Source: Bacillota bacterium (GTDB lineage: Bacteria > Bacillota > Clostridia > Oscillospirales > Acutalibacteraceae). Taken from it: a stretch of DNA of 49,414 nucleotides. Both the position numbers and the translations under genes were made by a program. The notes beneath the pieces were generated by a model. That model saw nothing but the letters and a program-made list of their open reading frames with translations. It was not told where the DNA came from and did not search any database. Positions 33,210-41,666 of the stretch are shown in pieces (the first letter of the stretch is position 1; every line of letters begins with the position of its first letter). Location of the stretch: contig JAEZWL010000030.1 in the NCBI GenBank assembly GCA_023420245.1, positions 1 through 49,414 of the forward strand, in the 5' to 3' direction.

Positions 33210-34685
33210 ATGAGTAAAATCAATTTACAAATACCAGAGGTCTCGATTCGTGAGATCCGTCTTAATTCTATCACGGGGTTTCAGGGCAGCGCCGAAGAAC
33301 TGGTAAAATGTTCACGCTGCGGATTAAAAGACAAAACCCGTTCCTTTTCTCAGTGTCTAGGATGCTCCGCTTCGCAGGCAGCATGTATGGTGATCTTAAT
33401 TCAGGATGCGGCGGTAATCAGCCACGGCCCTGTGGGCTGTTCTTCCTGCTTTCATGAATATTCGTTTACCTATCGGGTAAATTCCCCTTTGCGCGGCGTC
33501 GATAAACCGACACAGCGGAAAATATTCTCCACAAATTTGCAGGAAACCGATACGGTGTACGGCGGTTCACAAAAGCTTGCGGCAGGGATTCGGGAAGTAT
33601 ATGAGCGTACCCACCCCAATGCCATCTTTGTATTGACCTCTTGCGCCGCCGGAATCATCGGCGACGATGTGGAAAGCGTCTGCGATGAAGCGGAAGAAGA
33701 GCTTCAAATACCGGTCGCGGCCATTTACTGCGAGGGGTTCCGCTCCAAAGTGTGGACCACCGGCTTTGACGCAGGTTACCACGGGATTGCCAGAAAGCTG
33801 ATAAAACCGGCGCGCGAAAGAAGAACCGATATGATTAATGTCGTCAACTTTTGGGGCTCCGATATTTTCAGCGAGTGGTTTGCCGCTTTTGGCGCCAAGC
33901 CGAATTACATTACGCCGTATTCCACCGTAGAAAGTCTCCGCTGGTCTTCGGAGGCAGCCGCTACCATTCAGGCATGCCCTACGCTTGGCTCGTATCTGGG
34001 CGCGGCGCTGGAGCAGGAGTTCGGGGTACCGGAAATCAAAGCCGCACCGCCCTACGGAGTGGCACAGACAGACCGGTGGTTCCGGGAGCTGGGTAAAATC
34101 CTTCATAAAGAGGAGCAGGCAGAGAATTTGATTGCGGCGAAAAAAGCGGAGTATCTTCCGAAAATTGCCGCCCTGCGTGAGAAACTGAAAGGAAAGACCG
34201 CTTATGTTACGGCGGGAGCCGGTCATGGTCACGCGCTGCTTTCTATTCTGGGCGAGCTTGGGATGGAAGTAAAGGGCGCAGCGCTTTTTCATCACGACCC
34301 CCTTTACGACAACGGCAGCGCGGAAAGTGATTTACTGTCTCAGAGAGTAAAAGATTACGGGGATGTGCCGAATTTCAACGTCTGCAACAAGCAGGAATTC
34401 GAGCTGGTAAATATGCTGAACCGCTTGCGCCCGGATGTGCTGCTGGCAAGGCACGGCGGCATGACTTTATGGGGCGCGAAGCTGGGAATCCCTTCGCTTC
34501 TAATCGGCGATGAGCATTTCGGAATGGGCTATGAAGGCATCGTACGTTACGGTGAGCGGATTGTGGAAACGATCGAAAACGACGAGTTTGTAAAAAATCT
34601 TGAAAAGCATGCGGTAAATCCGTATACAAAATGGTGGCTTTCACAGAAGCCGGATACATTTCTGAATCGGGGGGACGGTAAATGA
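33210..34685 (+). CDS. marD: Nitrogenase-like component 1 alpha subunit, MarD-type
   Basis: 491 residues, NifD superfamily. P-cluster-type cysteines align with NifD Cys62, 88 and 154 as Cys52 (GCSAS), Cys77 (HGPVGC) and Cys145 (TSCAAGIIGDD). A cofactor-type Cys256 (QACPTLGSYL) falls where NifD has Cys275. The residue aligned with NifD His442 appears to be Met439 (FGMGYEG), unlike true nitrogenase. The N-terminus has extra cysteines (Cys34, 37, 49, 59). With NifB-like and NifH-like proteins and MetY encoded nearby, the match is the methylthio-alkane reductase (MarBHDK) that cleaves organic thioethers to methanethiol. Start by GGAGGT at 33200. A homologue with another C-S or related substrate remains possible. 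Confidence 0.82.
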   Translation: MSKINLQIPEVSIREIRLNSITGFQGSAEELVKCSRCGLKDKTRSFSQCLGCSASQAACMVILIQDAAVISHGPVGCSSCFHEYSFTYRVNSPLRGVDKPTQRKIFSTNLQETDTVYGGSQKLAAGIREVYERTHPNAIFVLTSCAAGIIGDDVESVCDEAEEELQIPVAAIYCEGFRSKVWTTGFDAGYHGIARKLIKPARERRTDMINVVNFWGSDIFSEWFAAFGAKPNYITPYSTVESLRWSSEAAATIQACPTLGSYLGAALEQEFGVPEIKAAPPYGVAQTDRWFRELGKILHKEEQAENLIAAKKAEYLPKIAALREKLKGKTAYVTAGAGHGHALLSILGELGMEVKGAALFHHDPLYDNGSAESDLLSQRVKDYGDVPNFNVCNKQEFELVNMLNRLRPDVLLARHGGMTLWGAKLGIPSLLIGDEHFGMGYEGIVRYGERIVETIENDEFVKNLEKHAVNPYTKWWLSQKPDTFLNRGDGK

Positions 34686-36019
34686 GCGGAATTATTGAAC
34701 AGGAGCGTTATACCTGCGCCATCGGCGCGCTGCAAACTGTGGTGGCCATACCGAAAGCAGTTCCAATCCTTCATTCCGGACCCGGATGCGGAACTATGAT
34801 TCAGGGCTTCTTTGAGCGTTCAACGGGTTACGCAGGCGGAAGCACCTCTCCCTGCACGAATTTCAGCGAGCAGGAAGTCGTATTCGGCGGAATCAATCGT
34901 CTGAGGCAGATTATTACCAATACATATAAAGTTCTGGATACAGATTTACAGGTGGTATTGACCGGCTGCACAGCGGGAATTGTAGGCGACGACGTGGAAA
35001 GCCTGGTCGATGAATTCCGTGAGGAAGGCAAACCGATCGTAGCGGTGGAAACGGCAGGCTTTAAATGCAACAACTTTGAATCCCACAGCCTTGTGGTAAA
35101 CGCTATCATCGACCAATACGTCAACCTTTACGAAGAAAACAATCCGGCCAGAAAAGAAAAAAACACGGTCAATCTTTTCGCTTCGCTGCCGTATCAGGAT
35201 CCGTTCTGGAAAGGAAATCTAGGAGAATACAAGCGGCTTCTGGAGGGTATCGGTCTTAAGGTTCATGTCCTGTTCGGTCCAAAATCCGGCGGGGTAAGCG
35301 AATGGCAGCAAATTCCCCGCGCCAATTTTAACATTCTGGTTTCCCCGTGGTACGGGCTGCCGATCGTTGAACACTTAAAAGAACGCTACGGACAGCCGTT
35401 CACTCAGTTTCCGCATATCCCAGTCGGGGCGAATGAAACCGAGCGCTTTTTGCTTCAGGCGCTGGCCTTTGCTCAGGAGCAGGGGGCGGATATCGATAAA
35501 GCCGCCGCCGAAGATTTTATCCGCCGCGAGCGGGAAGCGTATTACGAAGAAATCGATAACCTTGCTACGTTTCTGCTTGAATTTCGCTACGGACTTCCGA
35601 ACCATGTTCATATCATACACGATGCAGGTTATGTGCTAGGGTTGTCAAAATTCCTTCTGCATGAAGTCGGAATCGTACCAAAGGAACAATTTGTAGTGGA
35701 TAATACCCCGGAGCAGGTTCAGGAGAAAATCAGGGCGGAACTGAGGGCGTCGTCAGATAAGCGCGATATTCCACTGACGTTTAATCCGGACGCCGGCAAA
35801 GCGCAGGATATCATCCGCGGACTTTCCCATCACGGACGCGGGCTGATTATCGGCAGCGGCTGGGATAAAGAACTGGCCCGCGAGAAAAATTATGATTTTC
35901 TTTCCGCGGCAGCTCCCTCACCCTATCGCCTCGTGTTAACCACGAATTATGTCGGGTTTACCGGGGGGCTCCGAGTGATTGAAGATATATACGATACCGT
36001 TTTAGCTGCGTATCGTTAA
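34682..36019 (+). CDS. marK: Nitrogenase-like component 1 beta subunit, MarK-type
   Basis: 445 residues, NifK superfamily. P-cluster-type ligands are Cys12 (RYTCAIGALQ), Cys36 (SGPGC) and Cys96 (TGCTAGIVGDD); SPCTNFSEQEVVFGG (Cys58) is family-typical. It lacks the long N-terminal extension of molybdenum NifK. It overlaps the D subunit gene by four bases (ATGA), so the two chains are probably made in equal amounts and form a D2K2 complex receiving electrons from the NifH-like protein. The complete cysteine set indicates a bridging cluster between D and K. Confidence 0.82.
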   Translation: MSGIIEQERYTCAIGALQTVVAIPKAVPILHSGPGCGTMIQGFFERSTGYAGGSTSPCTNFSEQEVVFGGINRLRQIITNTYKVLDTDLQVVLTGCTAGIVGDDVESLVDEFREEGKPIVAVETAGFKCNNFESHSLVVNAIIDQYVNLYEENNPARKEKNTVNLFASLPYQDPFWKGNLGEYKRLLEGIGLKVHVLFGPKSGGVSEWQQIPRANFNILVSPWYGLPIVEHLKERYGQPFTQFPHIPVGANETERFLLQALAFAQEQGADIDKAAAEDFIRREREAYYEEIDNLATFLLEFRYGLPNHVHIIHDAGYVLGLSKFLLHEVGIVPKEQFVVDNTPEQVQEKIRAELRASSDKRDIPLTFNPDAGKAQDIIRGLSHHGRGLIIGSGWDKELAREKNYDFLSAAAPSPYRLVLTTNYVGFTGGLRVIEDIYDTVLAAYR

Positions 36020-36039
36020 TTTATAGGGGAGGTGGCCAA

Positions 36040-36372
36040 ATGTCAATCAGAGCCGCGTTTGCAAGCATGGACGGAATCTACGTTGATCAGCATTTCGGGA
36101 GTGCCCGGATTTTTCAGATTTTCGACATCGGGGAAAACTCTTCTCAATTAGTCGAATCCCGCAGTACGCCGGCCCTCTGCCGGGGGAACTGTGAAGGAGG
36201 TTTTGATCACCTGCTGAGCGCGCTGCACGACTGTGACGCTGTGTTTGTCAATAAAATAGGAGAATCAGCGGCGGAATTTATGATTCAGCGCGGCAAGCGG
36301 GTTTTTGAAGCATCCGGACCGGTGGAAGATATTTTATGCGAGCTCATAGAGGAAAATCTGCTTCGCGAGTAA
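36040..36372 (+). CDS. NifX/NafY-type cofactor carrier (dinitrogenase Fe-Mo cofactor biosynthesis domain)
   Basis: 110 residues forming a single domain of the dinitrogenase iron-molybdenum cofactor family: IRAAFASMDGIYVDQHFGSA near the N-terminus, FQIFDI, a CRGNCEGG loop and FVNKIGESAAEFM. Such proteins bind nitrogenase cofactor precursors and shuttle them between NifB-type enzymes and the acceptor protein. It lies between the structural subunits and the NifB-like gene, which in some genomes are fused. Presence supports a complex iron-sulfur-carbon cofactor. Strong ribosome site GGGGAGGTGG. Confidence 0.82.
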   Translation: MSIRAAFASMDGIYVDQHFGSARIFQIFDIGENSSQLVESRSTPALCRGNCEGGFDHLLSALHDCDAVFVNKIGESAAEFMIQRGKRVFEASGPVEDILCELIEENLLRE

Positions 36373-36386
36373 GAATGGGGGTTATT

Positions 36387-37262
36387 ATGGTCAGAACTTT
36401 TTCAGAACTAACAAAAGTGCATCCCTGCTTTTCTGTCGGCGAAAAAGTGAACAAAGGACGGGTACATTTGCCGGTTTCCCCCGGGTGCAATATTTTCTGC
36501 CGCTTCTGCGACAGAAAAATCAATGATATTGACATCCGTCCCGGTGTGGCGTCCGCAATCATTTCTCCACAGGAGGCGGTCGAGGTCGTTCGAAGGGCGA
36601 TTGCGCTTTGCCCCGATATTACGGTGGCAGGCGTTGCGGGGCCGGGGGATACGCTGGCAACGCCGTATGCCCTGCAAACCTTCCGTCTCCTGAAAAAGGA
36701 ATTCCCAAATATAATCAAGTGTATGAGTACAAACGGATTGCTTCTGCCCGAATATGCGGATCAAATTATTGACGTGGGGATCGATACCCTCACGGTTACC
36801 GTCAACTCGGTTGACCCGCTGATACAGGCAAATATATGCAGCGGAATCGTGTATCACGGAAAACGCTATGAAGGGAAAGAAGCAGCCGAAATTTTGATTC
36901 ACAACCAAATTACGGGGATAAAAATGGCGGCGCAGACTGGAATTACCGTGAAAGTTAATACGGTCCTGATTCCGGAAATCAACGCGGAGCATATCGAAAC
37001 GGTTGCGAAAACCGTAAGCGAGGCGGGAGCGCAAATTTATAACATTATTCCCCTGATTCCGCAGCACGAACTCGCGTGGTGCTCCGCGCCGGATTGCGCG
37101 CTGATCGGTAATATCCGCAGTAAGGCGGAAGCATACATCCATGTGTTCCGCCATTGCCAGCGGTGCCGCGCGGACGCGGCGGGCATCCCGGGCGGGGAGG
37201 ATTTTTCGAGGCAAATCTATATCCGTCCCATAAAACAGGAAAATACATTCTCTCATGGATAA
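36387..37262 (+). CDS. marB: NifB-like radical SAM cofactor-assembly protein, MarB-type
   Basis: 291 residues, the short NifB form without a NifX domain. Features: HPCFSVGEK (Cys14), the radical SAM CxxxCxxC motif (Cys34, 38, 41) in SPGCNIFCRFCDRK, GVAGPGDTLATP, and the C-terminal HCQRCRADAAGIPGGED pattern, the NifB signature. NifB fuses iron-sulfur clusters and inserts carbide to make NifB-co, so the D/K proteins probably hold a [Fe8S9C]-type cluster. The ATG at 36387 has only a weak GGGGG upstream; ATG at 36375 is an alternative. Confidence 0.87.
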   Translation: MVRTFSELTKVHPCFSVGEKVNKGRVHLPVSPGCNIFCRFCDRKINDIDIRPGVASAIISPQEAVEVVRRAIALCPDITVAGVAGPGDTLATPYALQTFRLLKKEFPNIIKCMSTNGLLLPEYADQIIDVGIDTLTVTVNSVDPLIQANICSGIVYHGKRYEGKEAAEILIHNQITGIKMAAQTGITVKVNTVLIPEINAEHIETVAKTVSEAGAQIYNIIPLIPQHELAWCSAPDCALIGNIRSKAEAYIHVFRHCQRCRADAAGIPGGEDFSRQIYIRPIKQENTFSHG

Positions 37263-37403
37263 CCTGACTGCACCAAAGGCTTCCGGGAGGATTTGTTTTA
37301 ATATGAAATAAAGGGGGTGGTGTTATATGACGTGTGACTGTGATATGCCGGATTCCGATATGGCAGACTGTACCGAAACACGATATTTGAGAGGAGAAAA
37401 CAT

Positions 37404-38720
37404 ATGTCAAATGAAGCATCAAATACCGCGTATCAGTTTGATACGCAGAAAGTCCGGGCGGGATATGAGCCCAAGGATCACAACTACGCTGTTTCACCGC
37501 CGATTTACGCCACCGCGTCCTATGATTTTCGGGATGTGGAAAACGCCGTCAATCTGTTCGGCCTGCGGGAGGCCGGGTTTCTCTACACCCGTGTGGGGAA
37601 CCCGACCGTAGCCGTTTTGGAGGAACGCGTAAAAACGCTGGATGGCGCGAGCGCGGCGATCGCTTTGGGCTCCGGTATGGCGGCAATCAGCTACACCCTG
37701 CTGAACCTTGCCGAAGGCGGCGGAAGAATCCTGACTTCTCCTTACCTTTACGGCGGGAGCGCAGACAGTTTCAAGAAGGTTTATCCGAAATTCGGAATTT
37801 ATTTTGATCAGGCAAAAAACATAAAGGAGCCGGAGAAATTGGCGGCGGAAATTAAGCCTGACACGAAAGCGATTTATATCGAAAGCATCAGCAACCCCAG
37901 CGCGGTGTTGCTGGATGTGGACGCAATCGCGAAAGTTGCCCACGAACACGGTATCCCGCTGGTGGTGGACAATACGGTGGCAACGCCGTATCTATACAAC
38001 CCGATCGCGCACGGGGCGGATATCGTGGTGTATTCCGCCACAAAAGGGCTTAACGGTCACGGAAACCTTATTGCCGGCTTGGTGCTGGAAAGCGGAACGT
38101 TCCAGTATGCCAGCGAAAAATTCCCTCAGTTTTCTGAAAAATATTATACACTGCGCGATTCGGACGGGAATTTCCGCAGTTTCCCGGAGGTGTTTCCCGA
38201 CGCGCCGTTTACCAGCCGGATTCGGTTTAATTATCTGAATTATTTGGGCGCGGCCCTTTCTCCCTTCGACGCGTATCTGGCTATCATCGGTCTGGAAACC
38301 CTTTCGGAGCGTCTGGAGAAGCAGGTACATAACGCCCATACGCTGGCTCAGTACCTTTCCGTTCACGAGGCGGTGGAATGGGTACGCTATCCGGCGCTGC
38401 CGTCCAGCCCTTACCATACCCTATATCAGCGTGACTTCAAAAAGGGCGCGGGCGGGCTTCTGTCTTTTGGATTCAAGGGAACGCAAAAACAGCGGGAGGC
38501 ATTCCTGAATGCGCTCCGTTTGTTCCACTATCATGTCAATATCGGGGACGCGCGTTCGCTTATCGTCAATTCTCCTCAAACCACTCACGGCGAGCTGGAA
38601 GCACATGAAAAGGAAGCCGCCGATCTTCCCGAAAACCTGATCCGGATATCCGCCGGACTGGAAGACTCCGCCGATCTCATTTCTGATCTGGAACAGGCTT
38701 TTCATAAGGCTCTTTCGTAA
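37404..38720 (+). CDS. metY: O-acetylhomoserine sulfhydrylase (O-acetylhomoserine aminocarboxypropyltransferase)
   Basis: 438 residues, longer than cystathionine synthases and typical of MetY. The start TQKVRAGYEPKDHNYAVSPPIYATASYDF, SGMAAISYTLLNL and PLP lysine Lys214 in YSATKGLNGHGN are diagnostic. It joins O-acetylhomoserine with methanethiol to give methionine, or with sulfide to give homocysteine. In organisms with methylthio-alkane reductase this enzyme captures the methanethiol released. Ribosome site GAGGAGAA. A well-placed second ATG frame (37327) overlaps its start out of frame and is probably not a gene. Confidence 0.93.
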   Translation: MSNEASNTAYQFDTQKVRAGYEPKDHNYAVSPPIYATASYDFRDVENAVNLFGLREAGFLYTRVGNPTVAVLEERVKTLDGASAAIALGSGMAAISYTLLNLAEGGGRILTSPYLYGGSADSFKKVYPKFGIYFDQAKNIKEPEKLAAEIKPDTKAIYIESISNPSAVLLDVDAIAKVAHEHGIPLVVDNTVATPYLYNPIAHGADIVVYSATKGLNGHGNLIAGLVLESGTFQYASEKFPQFSEKYYTLRDSDGNFRSFPEVFPDAPFTSRIRFNYLNYLGAALSPFDAYLAIIGLETLSERLEKQVHNAHTLAQYLSVHEAVEWVRYPALPSSPYHTLYQRDFKKGAGGLLSFGFKGTQKQREAFLNALRLFHYHVNIGDARSLIVNSPQTTHGELEAHEKEAADLPENLIRISAGLEDSADLISDLEQAFHKALS

Positions 38721-38744
38721 AATTGAGATGGAGGAGAGTTCAGA

Positions 38745-39815
38745 ATGAAATTATTAAAGAAATCTGCAGGTGCCGTTTCAATTCTTCTTGCATTGACCAT
38801 ATCATTTTCAGCCTGCGGCATATCGGATGCCGTAACCCCGCCAGGTTCAAAGAGCAGTACCCCGGGCAAAGCGCAAAGCACGGCGAATAGCCAATATAAA
38901 TACGGACAAATCGATATTCCCGGGAAGGACGGTTCTTTGTGCGGCGCACCTATTTACATAGCCTATGAAAAAGGTTTTTTCGCCGAAGAAGGGTTTGATG
39001 TCAATTTAATTTCCGCCGATACCGAAACCCGGAAAATCGGGCTGAACAACGGAACGATTCCAATCGTAAACGGAGATTTTCAGTTTTTCCCTTCCATCGA
39101 GGAAGGCGTGCAGGTCAAAGTGGTGGATGGTCTCCACAAGGGCTGCATCAAGATCGTGGTTCCGGGCAACTCCCCAATCAAATCCGCCGCGGACTTAAAG
39201 GGCAAAAAAATCGGCGTTGACGAAATCGGCGGGACTCCGTTCCAGGTCGCCAGTGTCTGGCTGGAAAACCACGGTGTAGTCGCCAAGGATAACAAAGAGG
39301 TGACGTTTGTCCCTTACGGCGACGGTAATCTTGAAATCGAGGCGAACACCAAAGGGGATATTGACGCCGCTGCCATCTGGGATCCGTTCGGTTCTCTGGC
39401 TGTGAAAAACAAAGGCTTTAGAGTGATATTTGATCTCGCGACGGACCCGATTTTTTCCGATAAATTCTGCTGCTTCCTGTATGCATCCGAAAAGGTATTA
39501 AAGGAAGACCCTCAAAAGATCGCGGCGCTCCTGCGGGCTTACAACAAGGCGCAGGATTGGATTCATAGCAACCCGGAGGAAACGGTTAAAATCATCTCCG
39601 AAAAGAAATATTCCGATATTTCGGATACGGAGCTGGCGGCGGAACTGATAAAAAGCTATCAGTATCCTTCTGTGCAGGAACAAAAAAACAAAGCGACAAA
39701 CACGAAAGCAAACGTATTATATTTCGTAAAAGAGCTTTCAAAGATCGGGTACCTAAAAACAAAAGACCCCGATAATTTTGCAAGCCAAATTTTTTACGAG
39801 GTGCCAAATAAATAA
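38745..39815 (+). CDS. ABC transporter substrate-binding lipoprotein (SsuA/TauA/NMT1-like)
   Basis: 356 residues. Lipoprotein signal with lipobox FSAC (Cys24), a Ser/Pro-rich linker, then an NMT1/SsuA-type solute-binding fold (GAPIYIAYEKGFFAEEGFDVNLI; DLKGKKIGVDEIGGTPF; DAAAIWDPFG). The family binds nitrate, sulfonates, taurine or thiamine precursors. Placement between metY and the NifH-like gene points to an organosulfur compound, possibly the thioether substrate or a sulfonate. GGAGGAG ribosome site; 24 nt after metY. Confidence 0.87.
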   Translation: MKLLKKSAGAVSILLALTISFSACGISDAVTPPGSKSSTPGKAQSTANSQYKYGQIDIPGKDGSLCGAPIYIAYEKGFFAEEGFDVNLISADTETRKIGLNNGTIPIVNGDFQFFPSIEEGVQVKVVDGLHKGCIKIVVPGNSPIKSAADLKGKKIGVDEIGGTPFQVASVWLENHGVVAKDNKEVTFVPYGDGNLEIEANTKGDIDAAAIWDPFGSLAVKNKGFRVIFDLATDPIFSDKFCCFLYASEKVLKEDPQKIAALLRAYNKAQDWIHSNPEETVKIISEKKYSDISDTELAAELIKSYQYPSVQEQKNKATNTKANVLYFVKELSKIGYLKTKDPDNFASQIFYEVPNK

Positions 39816-39843
39816 ACCGACCTTCGGGAGGTGATTATGAACC

Positions 39844-40872
39844 ATGAGCAGTATTCTATGTTCAACAAATAATAGCTGTGCCGGGACTGCGGTTTCCAAC
39901 CGCAGTTCCGGCACAAAGGACGGGGTATCGAACCGAAAATATCTATGCTCCGTCCTGCTTACCCTTTTTGGGTTGATTATAGCGGAAATTGTCAGCATTA
40001 CTGTCCCCAACCGGCAGGAATCCAACGATACCGCTTACCGTTTTGCACTGTGCGGACTAATCGCGCTGTACTTTAGTATCTTCGCGCTATTCTGGTTTGA
40101 CGACACGGGGCGCGCAAGATATGTCGGCAGGGCTCCCTTTCGCTTCGCAATGGGGATTGTCCTGACCGTTTGGGACTTGCTGGCCACAAAGCTTGCCGTC
40201 CTTCCAATGCCGTTTTTTCCCGGACCTTCAAAGGTAGCGGGGGTTATTCTGGACGAATACGGCTTTTTGCTGGAAAACACCGGATACTCCTTGCGCTTGT
40301 TTTTTCTTGGGTTTTTGTCCGGCATCCTATTGGGTGTCGGTACCGGGATACTAATCGGCTGGTTCCCTAGAGTTTACTATTGGGTGTTCCCCGTTCTGAA
40401 AATTACCGGGGTTGTTCCGGCGGTGGCATGGATGCCTTTTGCGCTGACCGTCCTGCCGACGTCGTTTGTAGCGGGCGTATTCCTGATCGCGATCTGCGCC
40501 TGGTTCCCGGTTGCGTTTATGACGGCGCAGGGGATTGAAAGCACCCACAGAGTTTATTATGAAGCGGCAAAAACGCTTGGGGCAAAGCAAAGCTACCTGC
40601 TGTTCCATGTGGCGCTGCCCAATGCCGTTCCGCAGATTTTCACCGGGATTTCCACCGCGAACGGTCTTGCCTTTACGACCCTTGTCGTTTCAGAAATGAT
40701 GGGGGCTAAGGGAGGGCTCGGCTATTACATCAACTGGGCGAAAGCGTGGTCCTCCTACTACAAGGTATACGCGGCGATCATCATTATGGCCGTACTTTTC
40801 TCGTTGATTATGAAAGCCATCACCCTGATTCAGAACCGTCTGCTCTTCTGGCAAAGGGGGCTGGTGAAATGA
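39844..40872 (+). CDS. ABC permease, SsuC/TauC-type
   Basis: 342 residues. Six-helix core with the EAA motif YEAAKTLGAKQSYLLFHVALPNAVPQ (about 240-265), typical of sulfonate/nitrate permeases, plus an N-terminal extension: a Ser/Cys-rich soluble start and two extra membrane segments (about 33-85). The ATG at 39844 is well spaced from GGGAGGTG; a nearer ATG seven bases upstream opens an 11-codon frame only. Its end overlaps the ATPase start by four bases. Confidence 0.87.
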   Translation: MSSILCSTNNSCAGTAVSNRSSGTKDGVSNRKYLCSVLLTLFGLIIAEIVSITVPNRQESNDTAYRFALCGLIALYFSIFALFWFDDTGRARYVGRAPFRFAMGIVLTVWDLLATKLAVLPMPFFPGPSKVAGVILDEYGFLLENTGYSLRLFFLGFLSGILLGVGTGILIGWFPRVYYWVFPVLKITGVVPAVAWMPFALTVLPTSFVAGVFLIAICAWFPVAFMTAQGIESTHRVYYEAAKTLGAKQSYLLFHVALPNAVPQIFTGISTANGLAFTTLVVSEMMGAKGGLGYYINWAKAWSSYYKVYAAIIIMAVLFSLIMKAITLIQNRLLFWQRGLVK

Positions 40873-41654
40873 GCCTTGAAAACCTCATAGAAATCACGTC
40901 GGTTGACCGTACATATCTCGATACGGGGGACAACACGGTGGAGGCTCTTCAGAAAATCGACCTCACCGTGAAAAAGGGTGAGTTTCTGTCGATTATCGGT
41001 CCCTCCGGCTGCGGGAAAACCACGTTGCTGCGCCTGATTGCAGGGCTTGATACACCGGAATCAGGAGAAATTATACTGGAAGGTCAAAAAATCACCGGAC
41101 CGGGCCCGAATCGTGGCTATGTGTTTCAACAGGGCAGCTTGTTCCCGTGGCTTACGGTGGAAAAAAACATTGCGGTCGGGCTGAAAGCCCGGGGAGTTTA
41201 CCAAGAAAGCAAAGCTGATGTCCATTCCTTTATTGACCTGATCGGACTGAGTGGCTTTGAAAAATCCTATCCCCATCAGATCTCCGGCGGCATGGCGCAG
41301 CGGGTAGCCATTGCGCGTTCGCTGATCAACCGCCCTTCCGCACTTCTGTTGGATGAGCCGATGGGCGCTTTGGACGCCTTTACCAGAGCCGATTTACAGG
41401 ATAAACTGCTGGAACTCTGGAAAAGAGACGGCACAACCATGGTTCTTGTAACGCACGATGTGGACGAAGCGGTTTACTTGAGCGACCGGATTGTCATCAT
41501 GACACCGCGCCCCGGCAAAATAAGTGAAATACTGCCGGTTCGGCTGCCGCGGCCCCGGAACAGAGGCAGTGATGCTTTTATAGAGATTCGCAGGAGCATA
41601 CTGGAAAAGCTGAATTTCATCAGCGCTACACCACAGCCGGAATATACGATATAA
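40869..41654 (+). CDS. ABC ATPase, SsuB/TauB-type
   Basis: 261 residues. Walker A GPSGCGKTT, Q-loop VFQQGSLFPW, signature ISGGMAQRVAIARSL, Walker B LLLDEPMGALD, switch VTHDVDEAV: the nitrate/sulfonate/bicarbonate ATPase class. I use the ATG at 40869 (AAGGGGG upstream, ATGA overlap with the permease); the frame continues upstream through the permease gene but that is not coding. It powers the organosulfur importer. Confidence 0.9.
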   Translation: MSLENLIEITSVDRTYLDTGDNTVEALQKIDLTVKKGEFLSIIGPSGCGKTTLLRLIAGLDTPESGEIILEGQKITGPGPNRGYVFQQGSLFPWLTVEKNIAVGLKARGVYQESKADVHSFIDLIGLSGFEKSYPHQISGGMAQRVAIARSLINRPSALLLDEPMGALDAFTRADLQDKLLELWKRDGTTMVLVTHDVDEAVYLSDRIVIMTPRPGKISEILPVRLPRPRNRGSDAFIEIRRSILEKLNFISATPQPEYTI

Positions 41655-41666
41655 GGAGAAATCAGA

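Noticed and set aside
37327..37611. 94-codon ORF overlapping metY
   Set aside because: Its later part is an out-of-frame shadow of metY; only its first codons are possibly meaningful and are noted as a finding.
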